A stretch of 64,000 nucleotides of DNA from Klebsiella oxytoca (GCF_009707385.1 NZ_CP046115.1:5270001-5334000); one strand, 5' to 3'; counted from the stretch's first letter, positions 9,545 through 18,521 are shown. A program made the numbers and translations. Notes: generated by a model from the letters alone, not told the origin.

Positions 9545-10408
9545 ATGATCCGCAGTATGACCGCCTACGCCCGGCGTGAAATCAAGGGTGAATGGGGTAG
9601 CGCCGCGTGGGAACTGCGCTCGGTAAACCAACGATATCTGGAAACCTACTTCCGCCTGCCGGAGCAGTTCCGTAGCCTGGAGCCTGTGGTACGCGAACGT
9701 ATTCGCTCTCGTCTGACCCGCGGTAAAGTCGAGTGCACCCTGCGTTTTGAGCAGGATCCGAGCGCTCAGGGCGAGCTGATTCTCAACGAAAAACTGGCGA
9801 AGCAGCTGGTTAACGCCGCCAACTGGGTCAAAATGCAGAGCGATGAGGGTGAAATCAATCCGGTCGACATCCTGCGCTGGCCCGGCGTGATGTCGGCTCA
9901 TGAGCAGGATCTGGATGCTATCGCCGCCGAAATTCTTAATGCGCTGAACGGCGCGCTGGATGACTTTATCGTCGCTCGCGAAACCGAAGGCCAGGCGTTA
10001 AAAGCGCTTATCGAGCAGCGTCTGGACGGGGTCACCGCTGAAGTAGCTAAAGTGCGCGCCCATATGCCGGAAATTTTGCAGTGGCAGCGCGAGCGTCTGG
10101 TCTCTAAGCTGGAAGACGCGGAAGTGCAGCTGGAAAACAACCGCCTCGAGCAGGAGCTGGTGCTGATGGCGCAGCGTATCGACGTTGCAGAAGAGCTGGA
10201 TCGTCTGGAAGCGCACGTGAAAGAGACGTGGAACATCCTGAAAAAGAAAGAAGCGGTCGGCCGTCGCCTCGACTTTATGATGCAGGAATTCAACCGTGAG
10301 TCCAACACGCTGGCGTCTAAATCAATCAATGCCGAAGTGACGAACTCCGCTATTGAGCTGAAAGTGCTGATCGAACAAATGCGCGAGCAGATCCAGAACA
10401 TAGAGTAA
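9545..10408 (+). CDS. yicC: YicC-family endoribonuclease
   Basis: 287 aa, full length. It starts MIRSMTAYARREIKG and has the conserved ELRSVNQRYLETYFRLPEQFR segment and C-terminal domain (RRLDFMMQEFNRESNTLASKS). Family members are metal-dependent RNases. The last seven codons lie inside the attL site of the integrated element: insertion occurred in the 3' end and the left att copy restores the reading frame to the normal ending IQNIE. Confidence 0.94.
   Translation: MIRSMTAYARREIKGEWGSAAWELRSVNQRYLETYFRLPEQFRSLEPVVRERIRSRLTRGKVECTLRFEQDPSAQGELILNEKLAKQLVNAANWVKMQSDEGEINPVDILRWPGVMSAHEQDLDAIAAEILNALNGALDDFIVARETEGQALKALIEQRLDGVTAEVAKVRAHMPEILQWQRERLVSKLEDAEVQLENNRLEQELVLMAQRIDVAEELDRLEAHVKETWNILKKKEAVGRRLDFMMQEFNRESNTLASKSINAEVTNSAIELKVLIEQMREQIQNIE
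10388..10408 (+). other. attL (yicC 3' end)
   Basis: The 21 bp from cagatccag to the yicC TAA recur at the right end of the element with 19 of 21 identities. The two differences are a c/t and an a/c. Both copies encode the same peptide end. Confidence 0.85.
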
Positions 10409-10445
10409 GGTTTTATTGACCTCTATCAAAAATCAAAAACCTGCC

Positions 10446-10471
10446 AAGCCCGCACTCTAGCGGGCTTTTTT
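10446..10471 (+). terminator. Rho-independent terminator after yicC (element-supplied)
   Basis: Eight-bp stem AAGCCCGC / GCGGGCTT with a six-base loop, running into a T tract. It lies 38 bp past yicC and inside the element, so it replaces the displaced native terminator. Confidence 0.85.
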
Positions 10472-10516
10472 GTTATCATGAGCTATCATAAAGAATCACG
10501 GAAGCGCAAGTTAAAG

Positions 10517-10534
10517 GTGTACCCAAGGGTGTAC
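10517..10534. repeat. Left copy of 18-bp terminal repeat (candidate integrase arm site)
   Basis: GTGTACCCAAGGGTGTAC is identical to 20438-20455 at the other end of the element. A further inverted half (TTTGGGTACACC) lies at 10558-10569, just before the integrase start. Arrangement near attL and int fits arm-type recombinase binding sites. Confidence 0.6.
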
Positions 10535-10596
10535 CTTTTGCAGATAAAAAATTCCACTTTGGGTACACCTCAATTTCAAGTTCGGATATATGACCA

Positions 10597-11820
10597 ATGC
10601 CAAAGCTTACAGACATGCAGATCCGCGCATGGATAAAGTCGGGAGAGCGATTTGAAGGCCGTTCGGACGGTAATGGCCTTTATTTGAGGTTCAGAGAAGT
10701 AGATAAAACTCCAACATGGCGGTTCCGCTACAAGCTTGCTGGGAGATCTCGTGCCATGCTCATTGGCTCTTATGCCGACCTGTCCCTTTCCAAAGCCAGA
10801 GAGGTAGCAAAAGAGTTATCTGCTCGTATCGCGTTGGGTTATGACGTAGCAGCAGAGAAGCAGAAACGTAAAGCTGAAGCGCTGGCGAAGATTGAGGCGG
10901 AGAAAAATGCCCTACGCGTTTCTGATCTTGCAGCCGAATACTTCCAACGACAAATCCTTCCACGTTGGAAACACCCTGATATTCTTCGTAGACGCATCGA
11001 CAAGGATATAAACCCATGCATCGGTCATATGAAAGTGGAAGAGGTCAAGCCTCGTCATATCGACAATATGCTGAAAGGTATTGTTGATCGCGGAGCCCCC
11101 ACCATCGCAACAGATGTACTTCGTTGGACACGCCGTATTTTCGACTATGGCATTAAACGTATGCACCTCGAGGTAAATCCCTGTTCTGCATTTGAAGTTT
11201 CCGATGCTGGTGGAAAGGAAATTGCCCGTGATCGCTGGTTAAGCCGCGCTGAACTTATACGGTTCTTCCAAGCTATGCGTGTGGCAAAAGGTTTTAGCCG
11301 TCAGAACGAACTTACCTTTAAGCTGTTACTTACTCTCTGTGTCCGCAAAATGGAGCTTTGCGCCGCCCGCTGGGAGGAGTTTGATTTAGATAGCGCTATC
11401 TGGCACTTGCCTGAAGAGCGTAGCAAAAACGGCGATGCTATAGATATACCACTACCCCAGCCAGCAGTTGAATGGTTACGCGAACTTCATACCTTCTCAT
11501 GTAACAGTGTTTGGGTCTTACCTGCGCGAAAAATGCAACACAGAATGATCCCCCACATCCAAGAAAGCACCCTCCCCGTTGCGCTGGCAAAGGTACGTGC
11601 TGAAATGTCAGACATTCCCAACTTTACAATTCATGATTTTCGACGTACAGCGCGAACTCATTTAGCCGCACTAGGTATCGATCCACTCGTGGCTGAAAGA
11701 TGCCTAAACCACCGCATAAGAGGCGTAGAAGGTATTTATAACCGTCACCAGTATTTTCAAGAGCGTAAAGCAGCATTGTCTCTTTGGGCAAATTTACTAT
11801 TGGAGTTAGACACCTATTGA
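10597..11820 (+). CDS. Tyrosine recombinase integrase (P4-type, yicC-specific)
   Basis: 407 aa. The N-terminal arm-binding domain (DUF4102-like; RFEGRSDGNGLYLRF, then MLIGSYADLSLSKAREVA) is followed by a SAM-like core-binding domain and the catalytic domain. Catalytic residues visible are the first Arg in LTLCVRKMEL, the H-x-x-R box HDFRRT, the LNHR box, and the nucleophile Tyr in GIYNRHQYF. It integrates and excises the element at the yicC end. The gene lies 188 bp from attL. Confidence 0.93.
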   Translation: MPKLTDMQIRAWIKSGERFEGRSDGNGLYLRFREVDKTPTWRFRYKLAGRSRAMLIGSYADLSLSKAREVAKELSARIALGYDVAAEKQKRKAEALAKIEAEKNALRVSDLAAEYFQRQILPRWKHPDILRRRIDKDINPCIGHMKVEEVKPRHIDNMLKGIVDRGAPTIATDVLRWTRRIFDYGIKRMHLEVNPCSAFEVSDAGGKEIARDRWLSRAELIRFFQAMRVAKGFSRQNELTFKLLLTLCVRKMELCAARWEEFDLDSAIWHLPEERSKNGDAIDIPLPQPAVEWLRELHTFSCNSVWVLPARKMQHRMIPHIQESTLPVALAKVRAEMSDIPNFTIHDFRRTARTHLAALGIDPLVAERCLNHRIRGVEGIYNRHQYFQERKAALSLWANLLLELDTY

Positions 11821-11944
11821 AGAATGCAACAGACATTAATTAAAAGACTGACTACATGAAAATAGTTTTGGACTTAGGGGAAGGCATAGAGAGGCATACC
11901 GCTTAGTTCTGACACTCCTTCAAGAATGAGTTAAAGGTAACGTA

Positions 11945-12952
11945 ATGAATGAAACAATGAAAAAAAATATATGGGCTGATAAAAACATCCCAGCAATAGA
12001 ATATTGCAAACTTGAACGTTCTGCAGAATTACTTGGATGTCATATTAATGATTTACTACATTGGGCAGAGATCAACGCAATTCAATTGTGCTTAAAAATA
12101 GACTGGATGCCGGCGGTCATTGAAACATATAATACTAATGACTCATATCTTACTTGGCTTAATAAACAGTTAAACAGAAAAGGCCTCTTGCAACCTAGCA
12201 TTAGCTTCTCAAAATCATCAAATTTTACACCGAGTGTGATTATGGCGGACCCCAATACATCTGATCTAATATACACTTTAGACAATGCAACCCTTGCATA
12301 TGATATACAGCGAAATGATGAGGGTTTAATTTATGGTCATGCCGAGGGTTTATGGTGTTTCTTTGTGAGAAATATGAATGATAATATTTATGAGAAGTTA
12401 GCAAACCACCATTCCGTAACTTTTGAATTCCTTGACTTAGCCATTCATGCTTCAGATAGGGAAGAAGAACCTGATTTTCATCTTTCGGCATCTGATATCA
12501 AAGAGCTTGATTTTTTTGGAGGGGAAAATGAGGATTTATTCATTGAAGAAAACTTGCCAGATATAATCACATTGACAAAGAATGATTTATACATATCTAG
12601 GAAACAGATAGAATATATTTACACTAATAAAGGTAGAGTTATGGATAGTATTGTAACTGGAGATAAAACTCGTCCAATTAAAGACTTAAACAAAATTGAA
12701 GAATCAATCAAAAACAAAAGAAAGGCTCCTAAAAAAGAAGCTTTAATACAACAGCTAATGATTCTGAACGGTGTGAACCCTGATACGCCATTAAAGACCC
12801 TTTTGGCTTTGCTTGGCATAACCCAAGAAAAGCAACGGGCATATAGTGAGACACAATTACACAGAGCTGTTAGTAAACTACTAAGTGATGCCCCCCTTGA
12901 TGCTGATCCTAAGACACTTGCGCGATGGTTAAAAGAAGAAGGAGCCCGTTAG
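11945..12952 (+). CDS. Hypothetical protein of integrative element with N-terminal HTH-like segment
   Basis: 335 aa, AT-rich, with AAAGGT before the ATG. The start region (ERSAELLGCHINDLLHWAEINAIQLCLKI) looks like the excisionase/MerR-like helix-turn-helix found in many genes next to integrases. The middle is acidic and unrecognised. The C-terminal 70 residues (KKEALIQQLMILNGVNPD, then ALLGITQEKQ and ARWLKEEG) are helical and also resemble proteins beside integrases. A regulatory or directionality role is possible from position only. Function unknown. Confidence 0.75.
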   Translation: MNETMKKNIWADKNIPAIEYCKLERSAELLGCHINDLLHWAEINAIQLCLKIDWMPAVIETYNTNDSYLTWLNKQLNRKGLLQPSISFSKSSNFTPSVIMADPNTSDLIYTLDNATLAYDIQRNDEGLIYGHAEGLWCFFVRNMNDNIYEKLANHHSVTFEFLDLAIHASDREEEPDFHLSASDIKELDFFGGENEDLFIEENLPDIITLTKNDLYISRKQIEYIYTNKGRVMDSIVTGDKTRPIKDLNKIEESIKNKRKAPKKEALIQQLMILNGVNPDTPLKTLLALLGITQEKQRAYSETQLHRAVSKLLSDAPLDADPKTLARWLKEEGAR

Positions 12953-13031
12953 TGTTAGGATTGGGATCCTATCCTGATATCCGGATTTTAACCTTTAAAA
13001 TCCCGACTGATTTAAATTTCTCTGATTTAAT

Positions 13032-13076
13032 TATCCCGTTACGAACCATCAGCCATCAGAAAGAGGTAACGGGATA
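13032..13076 (+). promoter_or_regulatory. Inverted repeat over the start of the tape-measure fragment gene
   Basis: Eleven-bp perfect arms tatcccgttac (13032-13042) and gtaacgggata (13066-13076) with a 23-base loop end one base before the ATG at 13078. The only ribosome-binding-site candidate (AGAGG, 13062-13066) sits at the edge of the right arm. It could be an RNA hairpin masking translation or a protein-binding palindrome. Confidence 0.5.
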
Positions 13077-13077
13077 T

Positions 13078-14265
13078 ATGAGAAATCAACCTTCCGCACA
13101 ATCCGCAATTCCAACAACCGGCTACATCCGCCGCTACCGTCTGGCAGAAATGCTGGGTATGCTTCAGACCCAGTTCAGCCAGCTGGCTGAAAGTATAGGT
13201 TCTGACCTTTACCCAGTGATTAATGATGTACTGGGTATAATTTCAGATTTCATCAGAGAGCACCCAGGGGCATCTAAGGCGCTGGCTTATGGCACAATGG
13301 CTGGTGGCACGCTCGGGGCAGCTGCATTGCTGAAAGGCTTATTCACCCGAGGGGCGGCAATTAAGTTTTCCGGTGGCGGTTCCGCTGCGGCGGCCGCAGG
13401 AGGAAGTGCATTAGGAATGGTTCCGCAGCTGGCTCTTGCTGCAGGTACGGCTTACATGACTGAACCCTTGCTGGATAGTGCACTGAATACTGCCTTTGGG
13501 AACTTTGATTACTTCCAGCGTTTGCGTACTGCCCAGACCTGGGGAGACTTCGGTGATGCTCTCATGGGGAAAGGGGATGCCCACTGGAACGGAGGGAAAT
13601 GGGTTGATAATCGTGACGGCTTACCTGGTGTCACAGGACAGGCAAACGGTGGTACTTCGCTCCCGCGGGGGATCCGTAACAATAATCCCGGCAATCTTAA
13701 TTTTGCGGGTCAGCGTGGCGCTTCGCTGGAAGGTGGCCCCGGGGGAAGGTTTGCCACTTTTGATTCTATGGACGAGGGCGTAGCGGCACTTCATCGCCAG
13801 CTGGGGCTCTATCTTCAACGCGGGAAAAATACCATATCCTCCATTGTGAAGACCTACGCCCCGTCATCTGATGGCAACAACGTCGGCGCATACATTCAGG
13901 CGCTGTCGAAAAAAACAGGCTTAGATCCCAATGCGGTGATATCTGCAGGCGATACCCAGACGATGGTTAATCTCATGAAGGGGATTATCGATCATGAGAA
14001 CGGGGGCAATTATCTTTCCAAAGGTGATATATCACGCGTCATAAGCAGCGGGATGAATTACGACCCCATGCAGTACCTTAGTGGCTATGGCGCTCCTGTG
14101 GTTTCATCCACCAGCAGCCATACCGGAGGAACCATTAATCAGACAAACCACTACAACATAACTGCTGGTGGCGTGGATGCCGACGGCCTGGTGAGGCGTA
14201 TCAAGCAGGAACAGTCGGAGGACATTCATCAGGCATTGAATATGACCAAGACTGACAAATTCTAA
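13078..14265 (+). CDS. Phage tail tape-measure C-terminal fragment with peptidoglycan-hydrolase-like domain
   Basis: 395 aa from the ATG at 13078. Residues about 1-60 are helical (FSQLAESIGSDLYPVINDVLG), then a Gly/Ala-rich hydrophobic stretch (AAAAAGGSALGMV). A domain starting PRGIRNNNPGNLNFAG follows (about 200-300; RFATFDSMDEGVAALHRQL, YAPSSDGNNVGAYIQAL), typical of phage structural proteins with lytic activity. The end (NHYNITAGGVDADGLVRRIKQ) is the usual tape-measure C-terminus. Real tape-measure proteins are far longer and no other tail gene is present, so this is an N-terminally truncated relic or a re-used lytic module. Confidence 0.7.
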   Translation: MRNQPSAQSAIPTTGYIRRYRLAEMLGMLQTQFSQLAESIGSDLYPVINDVLGIISDFIREHPGASKALAYGTMAGGTLGAAALLKGLFTRGAAIKFSGGGSAAAAAGGSALGMVPQLALAAGTAYMTEPLLDSALNTAFGNFDYFQRLRTAQTWGDFGDALMGKGDAHWNGGKWVDNRDGLPGVTGQANGGTSLPRGIRNNNPGNLNFAGQRGASLEGGPGGRFATFDSMDEGVAALHRQLGLYLQRGKNTISSIVKTYAPSSDGNNVGAYIQALSKKTGLDPNAVISAGDTQTMVNLMKGIIDHENGGNYLSKGDISRVISSGMNYDPMQYLSGYGAPVVSSTSSHTGGTINQTNHYNITAGGVDADGLVRRIKQEQSEDIHQALNMTKTDKF

Positions 14266-14319
14266 TACACCTAACTTCCTGATAGGATTAATCCGAATAC
14301 TTTCAACTGGGATAGGGAT

Positions 14320-15462
14320 ATGAAGAAAACTTTGATTGCAACATTAGTGGGCATAACGATGTTAACCGGGTGTGGGCCACAAGAGTTAACCCCGGAACAA
14401 AAACAGGAAGTTGCGGCTCTTAAGACTGAGCTATCACAGACTGAGGTCGAAATCTCAGCAGCGAAAGAAGTTGATCAACAATTTTCTGGTGGGCTGATCA
14501 AGAATTTAACCACCGCAAGACTTGAAGTTTTGGGAACGAATAAGGCTCTTTTGGAACAGCGTATAAATGCTATTGAGTCCGGTGCCAAAATTGATTTAGT
14601 AGTCTCTGGTACCAAGCCAGACCCTGAACTTGCGGCCTCCATTAAAACAGAGATCGATAATCTGACTGCAAAAATCAACGAAGCTAAAGCAGATGCCAGC
14701 CAGTACACTGGCGGTTTGATACAGGTACTCAAACTATCAGCCGTTGCCACTGAAGAACAAAGCATGGCTATGCTGCAGCAAAAATATCTAACCGCTAAGT
14801 ATGGTCTCGCTGAAGTTAAGCTGGCACCAATTCAGGACAGTGCAGCAACCGCCAGTGACAAGAAGGAAGCAACGGCTAAAACTACACAAGAACAACCCCC
14901 TCTTTTGCCACCCGCTGAAGGCCCGTTCGGTCTTGAGGCTGGTCTGACCCAGAAAAATATCGAAGATATGATCGGGGCAAAGCTAAAACCACTACCGGAC
15001 AGCGTGAATCTCTATACTTCCGATAAACTACCAAAGCAAAACGCGGATTTTGAAATGTATGGTTTGTTGATCTCGCCTAAAGCTGGCTTATGTCAAATTA
15101 GGGCTGTCGGTAAAAACATTGATACCGATAGCTATGGGCTTGCCTTAAAATCCCGGTTTGAAGATTTAAGTAGCTCGTTAAGCTCACTTTATGGAAAGGC
15201 AGAAACCACAGACCTTTTACTGGCTGGTTCAATCTGGAAAGAGCCTCAGGACTGGATGATGGGGCTAAATAAAAAAGAGCGCTTCCTATCCGCCACCTGG
15301 AAAGGCACAAAAGAAACGCCGCTAAAAAATAATATTGGCGCTATTTCTATCGAAGCCAGAGCGAACAGTTCTGCACAGGGATATGTTTACCTACAGTATA
15401 CATTTACAAATGATGATGTCTGTCAGGCGGAGATTGAGGGAGCGAAAAAGAGCTCTCTGTAA
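14320..15462 (+). CDS. Predicted lipoprotein with internally duplicated coiled region
   Basis: 380 aa. A lipoprotein signal with the lipobox LTGC (Cys18) predicts envelope anchoring. Two related segments follow, about residues 33-85 and 109-158: both have the pattern E-I-x-x-A-K, then Q-[FY]-[ST]-G-G-L-I, then a Leu/Ala-rich helix. A Pro/Thr linker leads to a C-terminal domain with few cysteines (LCQIRAVGKN, DDVCQAEIEG). Family not recognised. Phages often carry lipoproteins for superinfection exclusion, but nothing here proves that role. Confidence 0.75.
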   Translation: MKKTLIATLVGITMLTGCGPQELTPEQKQEVAALKTELSQTEVEISAAKEVDQQFSGGLIKNLTTARLEVLGTNKALLEQRINAIESGAKIDLVVSGTKPDPELAASIKTEIDNLTAKINEAKADASQYTGGLIQVLKLSAVATEEQSMAMLQQKYLTAKYGLAEVKLAPIQDSAATASDKKEATAKTTQEQPPLLPPAEGPFGLEAGLTQKNIEDMIGAKLKPLPDSVNLYTSDKLPKQNADFEMYGLLISPKAGLCQIRAVGKNIDTDSYGLALKSRFEDLSSSLSSLYGKAETTDLLLAGSIWKEPQDWMMGLNKKERFLSATWKGTKETPLKNNIGAISIEARANSSAQGYVYLQYTFTNDDVCQAEIEGAKKSSL

Positions 15463-15537
15463 CTAATCATGCATAAGCCTCATGAATTGGGGCTTTACTG
15501 ATGTTGATATAAACATATTGTGTCTAACGGGAGAGAT

Positions 15538-16518
15538 ATGCATTCACGTGATGAAGCTGGTTCGTTTGGTTTACCTGAAGGAGAGAAAGGTGAAATCATC
15601 ACTATGATAGATTTTGGCGAGTTTATGGAGGTTTACACAGAACAATCTACATATAAACTCATGACTCCAGATAGCATTGATCCTAAGAGAGAACATCAAA
15701 ACGTACCTTGGGTTTATACTAAAACTTCTGACTTTGGAGCATCTAACCCCTTAGTTGCTAATACTGTAATTATGACTAATGAGTTTTTAAGGCAACTTTA
15801 CTCTAATGAGGATAGTAATCGCATTCAAATTAATAGTAAGGCGAGAGATATCAAAAATGTTCTTTTGAATTACTTGCTCTCCCTGCAGTCTTTGATAGAT
15901 AATTCGAATGCTGAAATCAAAAAGTTTATTGAAAATGAAAATGTCATGAATGGTAAGGCTCATGCATACTTCCCTCAGCTAAAAGGTCTAGATGGATATG
16001 CAACGGATTTTTTAATTTCAGCCAAGCGATGCATTCAGGAAGTTTCTGTAATGGTGAATTATTTCTTACCATTAAAGAGCAAACATGGGCGAATTGATAA
16101 ATTGTTACAGGAAGTAAAGGCAAATCATCAGGAAGCGACAATGCTAATCAATGTTCTAAAAGAATACTTGCCGATGTGCGAGCATATTTATAGTTTTAGG
16201 AATGCTCAGGAACATGCCGCCACAACTGATACTCCGTTGATAGTCAATAATTTTAGTTTTGAAAATGGAAACGAATTAAACGCTCCTAAATGGGGGTTAC
16301 AAGGACAGGGACTTAAGTATGTTCATGAAGAAGCAAATGAAATACTTTCGTTTTTAATTACATTCTTCGAAGATGTGTTTTTGTCGTGTGTGTCGTTGGT
16401 CTTTCCAGCCTTCCCAAAATATGAAATAGTTTTTAATGAAAACCCAGTAAAAGAGAACCCCGTGCGCTACAGACTACATTTATCACTTCCAGATGAGTTT
16501 ATTAATAAAGAGCAGTAA
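15538..16518 (+). CDS. Hypothetical protein with HEPN-like RNxxxH motif
   Basis: 326 aa from ATG 15538 (GGAG four bases upstream); a GTG at 15520 in frame is an alternative start. AT-rich. The N-terminal 80 residues are mixed, the centre is long helices (IKNVLLNYLLSLQSLIDN and following). At residues 221-226 there is RNAQEH, an exact match to the RNxxxH catalytic signature of HEPN ribonucleases, placed at the end of a helix as in that fold. A strand-rich C-terminus follows. Many HEPN proteins are toxins or anti-phage effectors; that reading is inferred from one motif plus location on a mobile element. Confidence 0.7.
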   Translation: MHSRDEAGSFGLPEGEKGEIITMIDFGEFMEVYTEQSTYKLMTPDSIDPKREHQNVPWVYTKTSDFGASNPLVANTVIMTNEFLRQLYSNEDSNRIQINSKARDIKNVLLNYLLSLQSLIDNSNAEIKKFIENENVMNGKAHAYFPQLKGLDGYATDFLISAKRCIQEVSVMVNYFLPLKSKHGRIDKLLQEVKANHQEATMLINVLKEYLPMCEHIYSFRNAQEHAATTDTPLIVNNFSFENGNELNAPKWGLQGQGLKYVHEEANEILSFLITFFEDVFLSCVSLVFPAFPKYEIVFNENPVKENPVRYRLHLSLPDEFINKEQ

Positions 16519-16577
16519 TACTCATCTTTTTGAAACTTATAATGTAGTGGGGTAGGCTTAATTTTTATGGAGTGTAT

Positions 16578-17162
16578 ATGTTGTTAACTAAAGCAGCTTA
16601 TGCCCGTCACTGTGGTGTGAGCCGCCAGACAGTTTATGACTGGGTAGCTAAGGGTGAAGTAGTGATGTCCGGTAACAAGATTGACGTTGAGGCTACGGAA
16701 CAAATGCAGCATGGCAACCAGGATTCTGAGGGTAATAACTACCTGCTCCTGTCTGCCTCGCAGGTGATTGAATGGATTCATACCAATCATGATAAGTTCC
16801 CTGCGGCGCAAAGCCAGGAAGAAGCGAAACAGCTGCTGGAAGCCGCCACCCAGTTAATTTCATACGATATTGAATACCTGTGTGATGAAGACGGGGAAGA
16901 GGTTGTCAGGCTTTATCACGAACCTGACGATTGTGAGCACTATTTTCATGGATTCCACCAGTTGGGCAATGCTATAGACTTCATCCAAGATTTTATCCTC
17001 GCAGATTGCCTGAGGATGAAATTACGCGGGAAAGGAGACCATATTGACCCTGAGTGGGACCGTTGGTCAATAAAGGGGCTTAAGGCATTGTGTACGCCGA
17101 CTGAAACAGATGAGGCTCGTTTAAAGCGCTTCCACGAGCACATGGGGGAGGATGAAAGTTAG
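16578..17162 (+). CDS. Small HTH protein, terminase-small-subunit/Nu1-like N-terminus
   Basis: 194 aa from the ATG at 16578 (GGAG five bases upstream; an in-frame GTG lies at 16572). The N-terminus MLLTKAAYARHCGVSRQTVYDW is a MerR/Nu1-type winged helix as in phage DNA-packaging small subunits. The rest is acidic and helical (YDIEYLCDEDGEEVVRLYHEPDD) with no further match. It may bind the repeat block just downstream; that is only positional inference. Confidence 0.7.
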   Translation: MLLTKAAYARHCGVSRQTVYDWVAKGEVVMSGNKIDVEATEQMQHGNQDSEGNNYLLLSASQVIEWIHTNHDKFPAAQSQEEAKQLLEAATQLISYDIEYLCDEDGEEVVRLYHEPDDCEHYFHGFHQLGNAIDFIQDFILADCLRMKLRGKGDHIDPEWDRWSIKGLKALCTPTETDEARLKRFHEHMGEDES

Positions 17163-17343
17163 TGTTGAAATGTACGCTGTAAGCCATTGCCCAAGGGCAA
17201 AAGTTTCAACTCAGAGCCGCCTCCATCAAAACGTCCACCCAAAGTGTTAACCCGCCCTGTGACTCTTGCTATCGCGGCCTCCTGGCAAAATACGAGCCGA
17301 AATATACAGAATTATTAAGTTCAAGGACGGCTTTCAGGAGAAA

Positions 17344-17700
17344 AGTGTCAAGTTGGTATGCTAAGAAATGCTAAGGTTTTAGGACAAAATAAAGAAAAGT
17401 GTAAATCAGCCTACAGGCCTTGTGATTACTGGGTTTTTCGTTATGAAGAGCTTCGGTTTTAGTCAGAAAACCCCGTAACTTTGGATAAAATGTGTCAACC
17501 TGCGATGCTTAGAAATGCCAGGGTTTTTGCGCAAAAAATGCGTAGTTCCTAAGAAATACTAAGGTTTGATGGGGCAGAACGGCAAGTATAAACCACGCTG
17601 AGAACGGTACGAATACCGGGCTAAGGACAAATCTGTCAAGTGATGATGTATAGAAATGTTGAGGTTCGCGCGGGATGAAAAGCAAAAGTGTAAAGTGACC
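17344..17700. repeat. Four diverged copies of a 55-70-bp non-coding repeat
   Basis: In the 680-bp gene-free gap 17163-17842, the core atgctaagaaatgctaagg recurs imperfectly at 17358-17379, 17505-17526, 17546-17567 and 17645-17666. Three copies are preceded by a tgtcaa box about 12 bp upstream (17346, 17492, 17634). Copies at 17358, 17546 and 17645 end in an aaaagtgtaaa-like box (17395, 17583, 17684). No long ORF and no even spacing as in CRISPR. Candidate iterons, a regulatory RNA family or protein-binding array. Confidence 0.7.
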
Positions 17701-17842
17701 ATCCTCACTTGCGCCAGCCCCCCAAGAGTCATGGCTGGTTTTATGCTCCTGTTTCCCTCACAACGTCTGGAAGAGTGAAAGGAACTGAGCAGGGGTGCTT
17801 AAGTTACAGTTGCTTCAGTCAGTTTGCTTAATTATGTACGAG

Positions 17843-18463
17843 TTACTTTTTTCCCAGATCTAACTCAGAGCGCATTTGGTTAATTATCTTGTCCTTGAGT
17901 TCTTTAATTTGTTCAGCTTTAGCTTTCATTTTCTTAGCTATTGGGGCATCCAGATCAGGGGCAATAAGCACTTGATTGAGTTCACCTAACCATTCAGAAG
18001 TCATTTTCATAATTTCCTGATTCAATTGCTCAAACTCAGCAGTTAGCATGAAAAGTTCATCAGAACCTAAAATTTTCAGTGAGGTGATTTCTTCAGTCGC
18101 CTTTCGGTGAGAATCTTGGATTTGTGAAGGAAATCGACCTATTTCATCGCTGAATTTGACCATTGCTTCTGGTGAGCTATTGGACTCGAGTAACTCTCTA
18201 AACGCGTTTCTTAATGTAACCTTGATAAACTTCTCGTAATCTACGCCCACTCCAGCAGCAGCTTCTTCATACTTTTTGAAGTAATCAGTATAAACTTTTG
18301 TTCTGATGTCTAAAGTTTTATATCTAAGTTCCCTCCTTGCCTTTGTATGATGTATTAAAATTGGAACGATTACTGATGCTAGCACTGCCGTAATTGCAGG
18401 AATTACTAGTTTAGGATCAAGCCACAACGTATTACATGCTGTTTCTAAAATATCGTTAGCCAT
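17843..18463 (-). CDS. Membrane-anchored coiled protein of unknown function
   Basis: 206 aa. One N-terminal transmembrane helix (LVIPAITAVLASVIVPILI, about residues 18-36) with a positively charged following region (HHTKARRELR) predicts a cytoplasmic C-terminal body. That body is almost entirely charged helices, ending ADQ-type coiled coil (KMKAKAEQIKELKDKIINQ). No enzymatic motif. AT-rich, and oppositely oriented to the genes on both sides. Unknown role. Confidence 0.7.
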   Translation of the reverse strand: MANDILETACNTLWLDPKLVIPAITAVLASVIVPILIHHTKARRELRYKTLDIRTKVYTDYFKKYEEAAAGVGVDYEKFIKVTLRNAFRELLESNSSPEAMVKFSDEIGRFPSQIQDSHRKATEEITSLKILGSDELFMLTAEFEQLNQEIMKMTSEWLGELNQVLIAPDLDAPIAKKMKAKAEQIKELKDKIINQMRSELDLGKK

Positions 18464-18521
18464 ATACCCTACTTTTATCTTTTTTAAAGTCTAAAGCCCC
18501 AATAAGGGGCTCACAGGAAAA

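Noticed and set aside
12925..13077. N-terminal extension of the tape-measure fragment beginning at 12925
   Set aside because: That part overlaps the end of the preceding gene in another frame, has no phage-like sequence and no ribosome-binding site; the ATG at 13078 starts the recognisable part.
17344..17700. CRISPR-like array
   Set aside because: Copies are imperfect, unevenly spaced (147, 41 and 99 bp between cores) and no cas gene is near.
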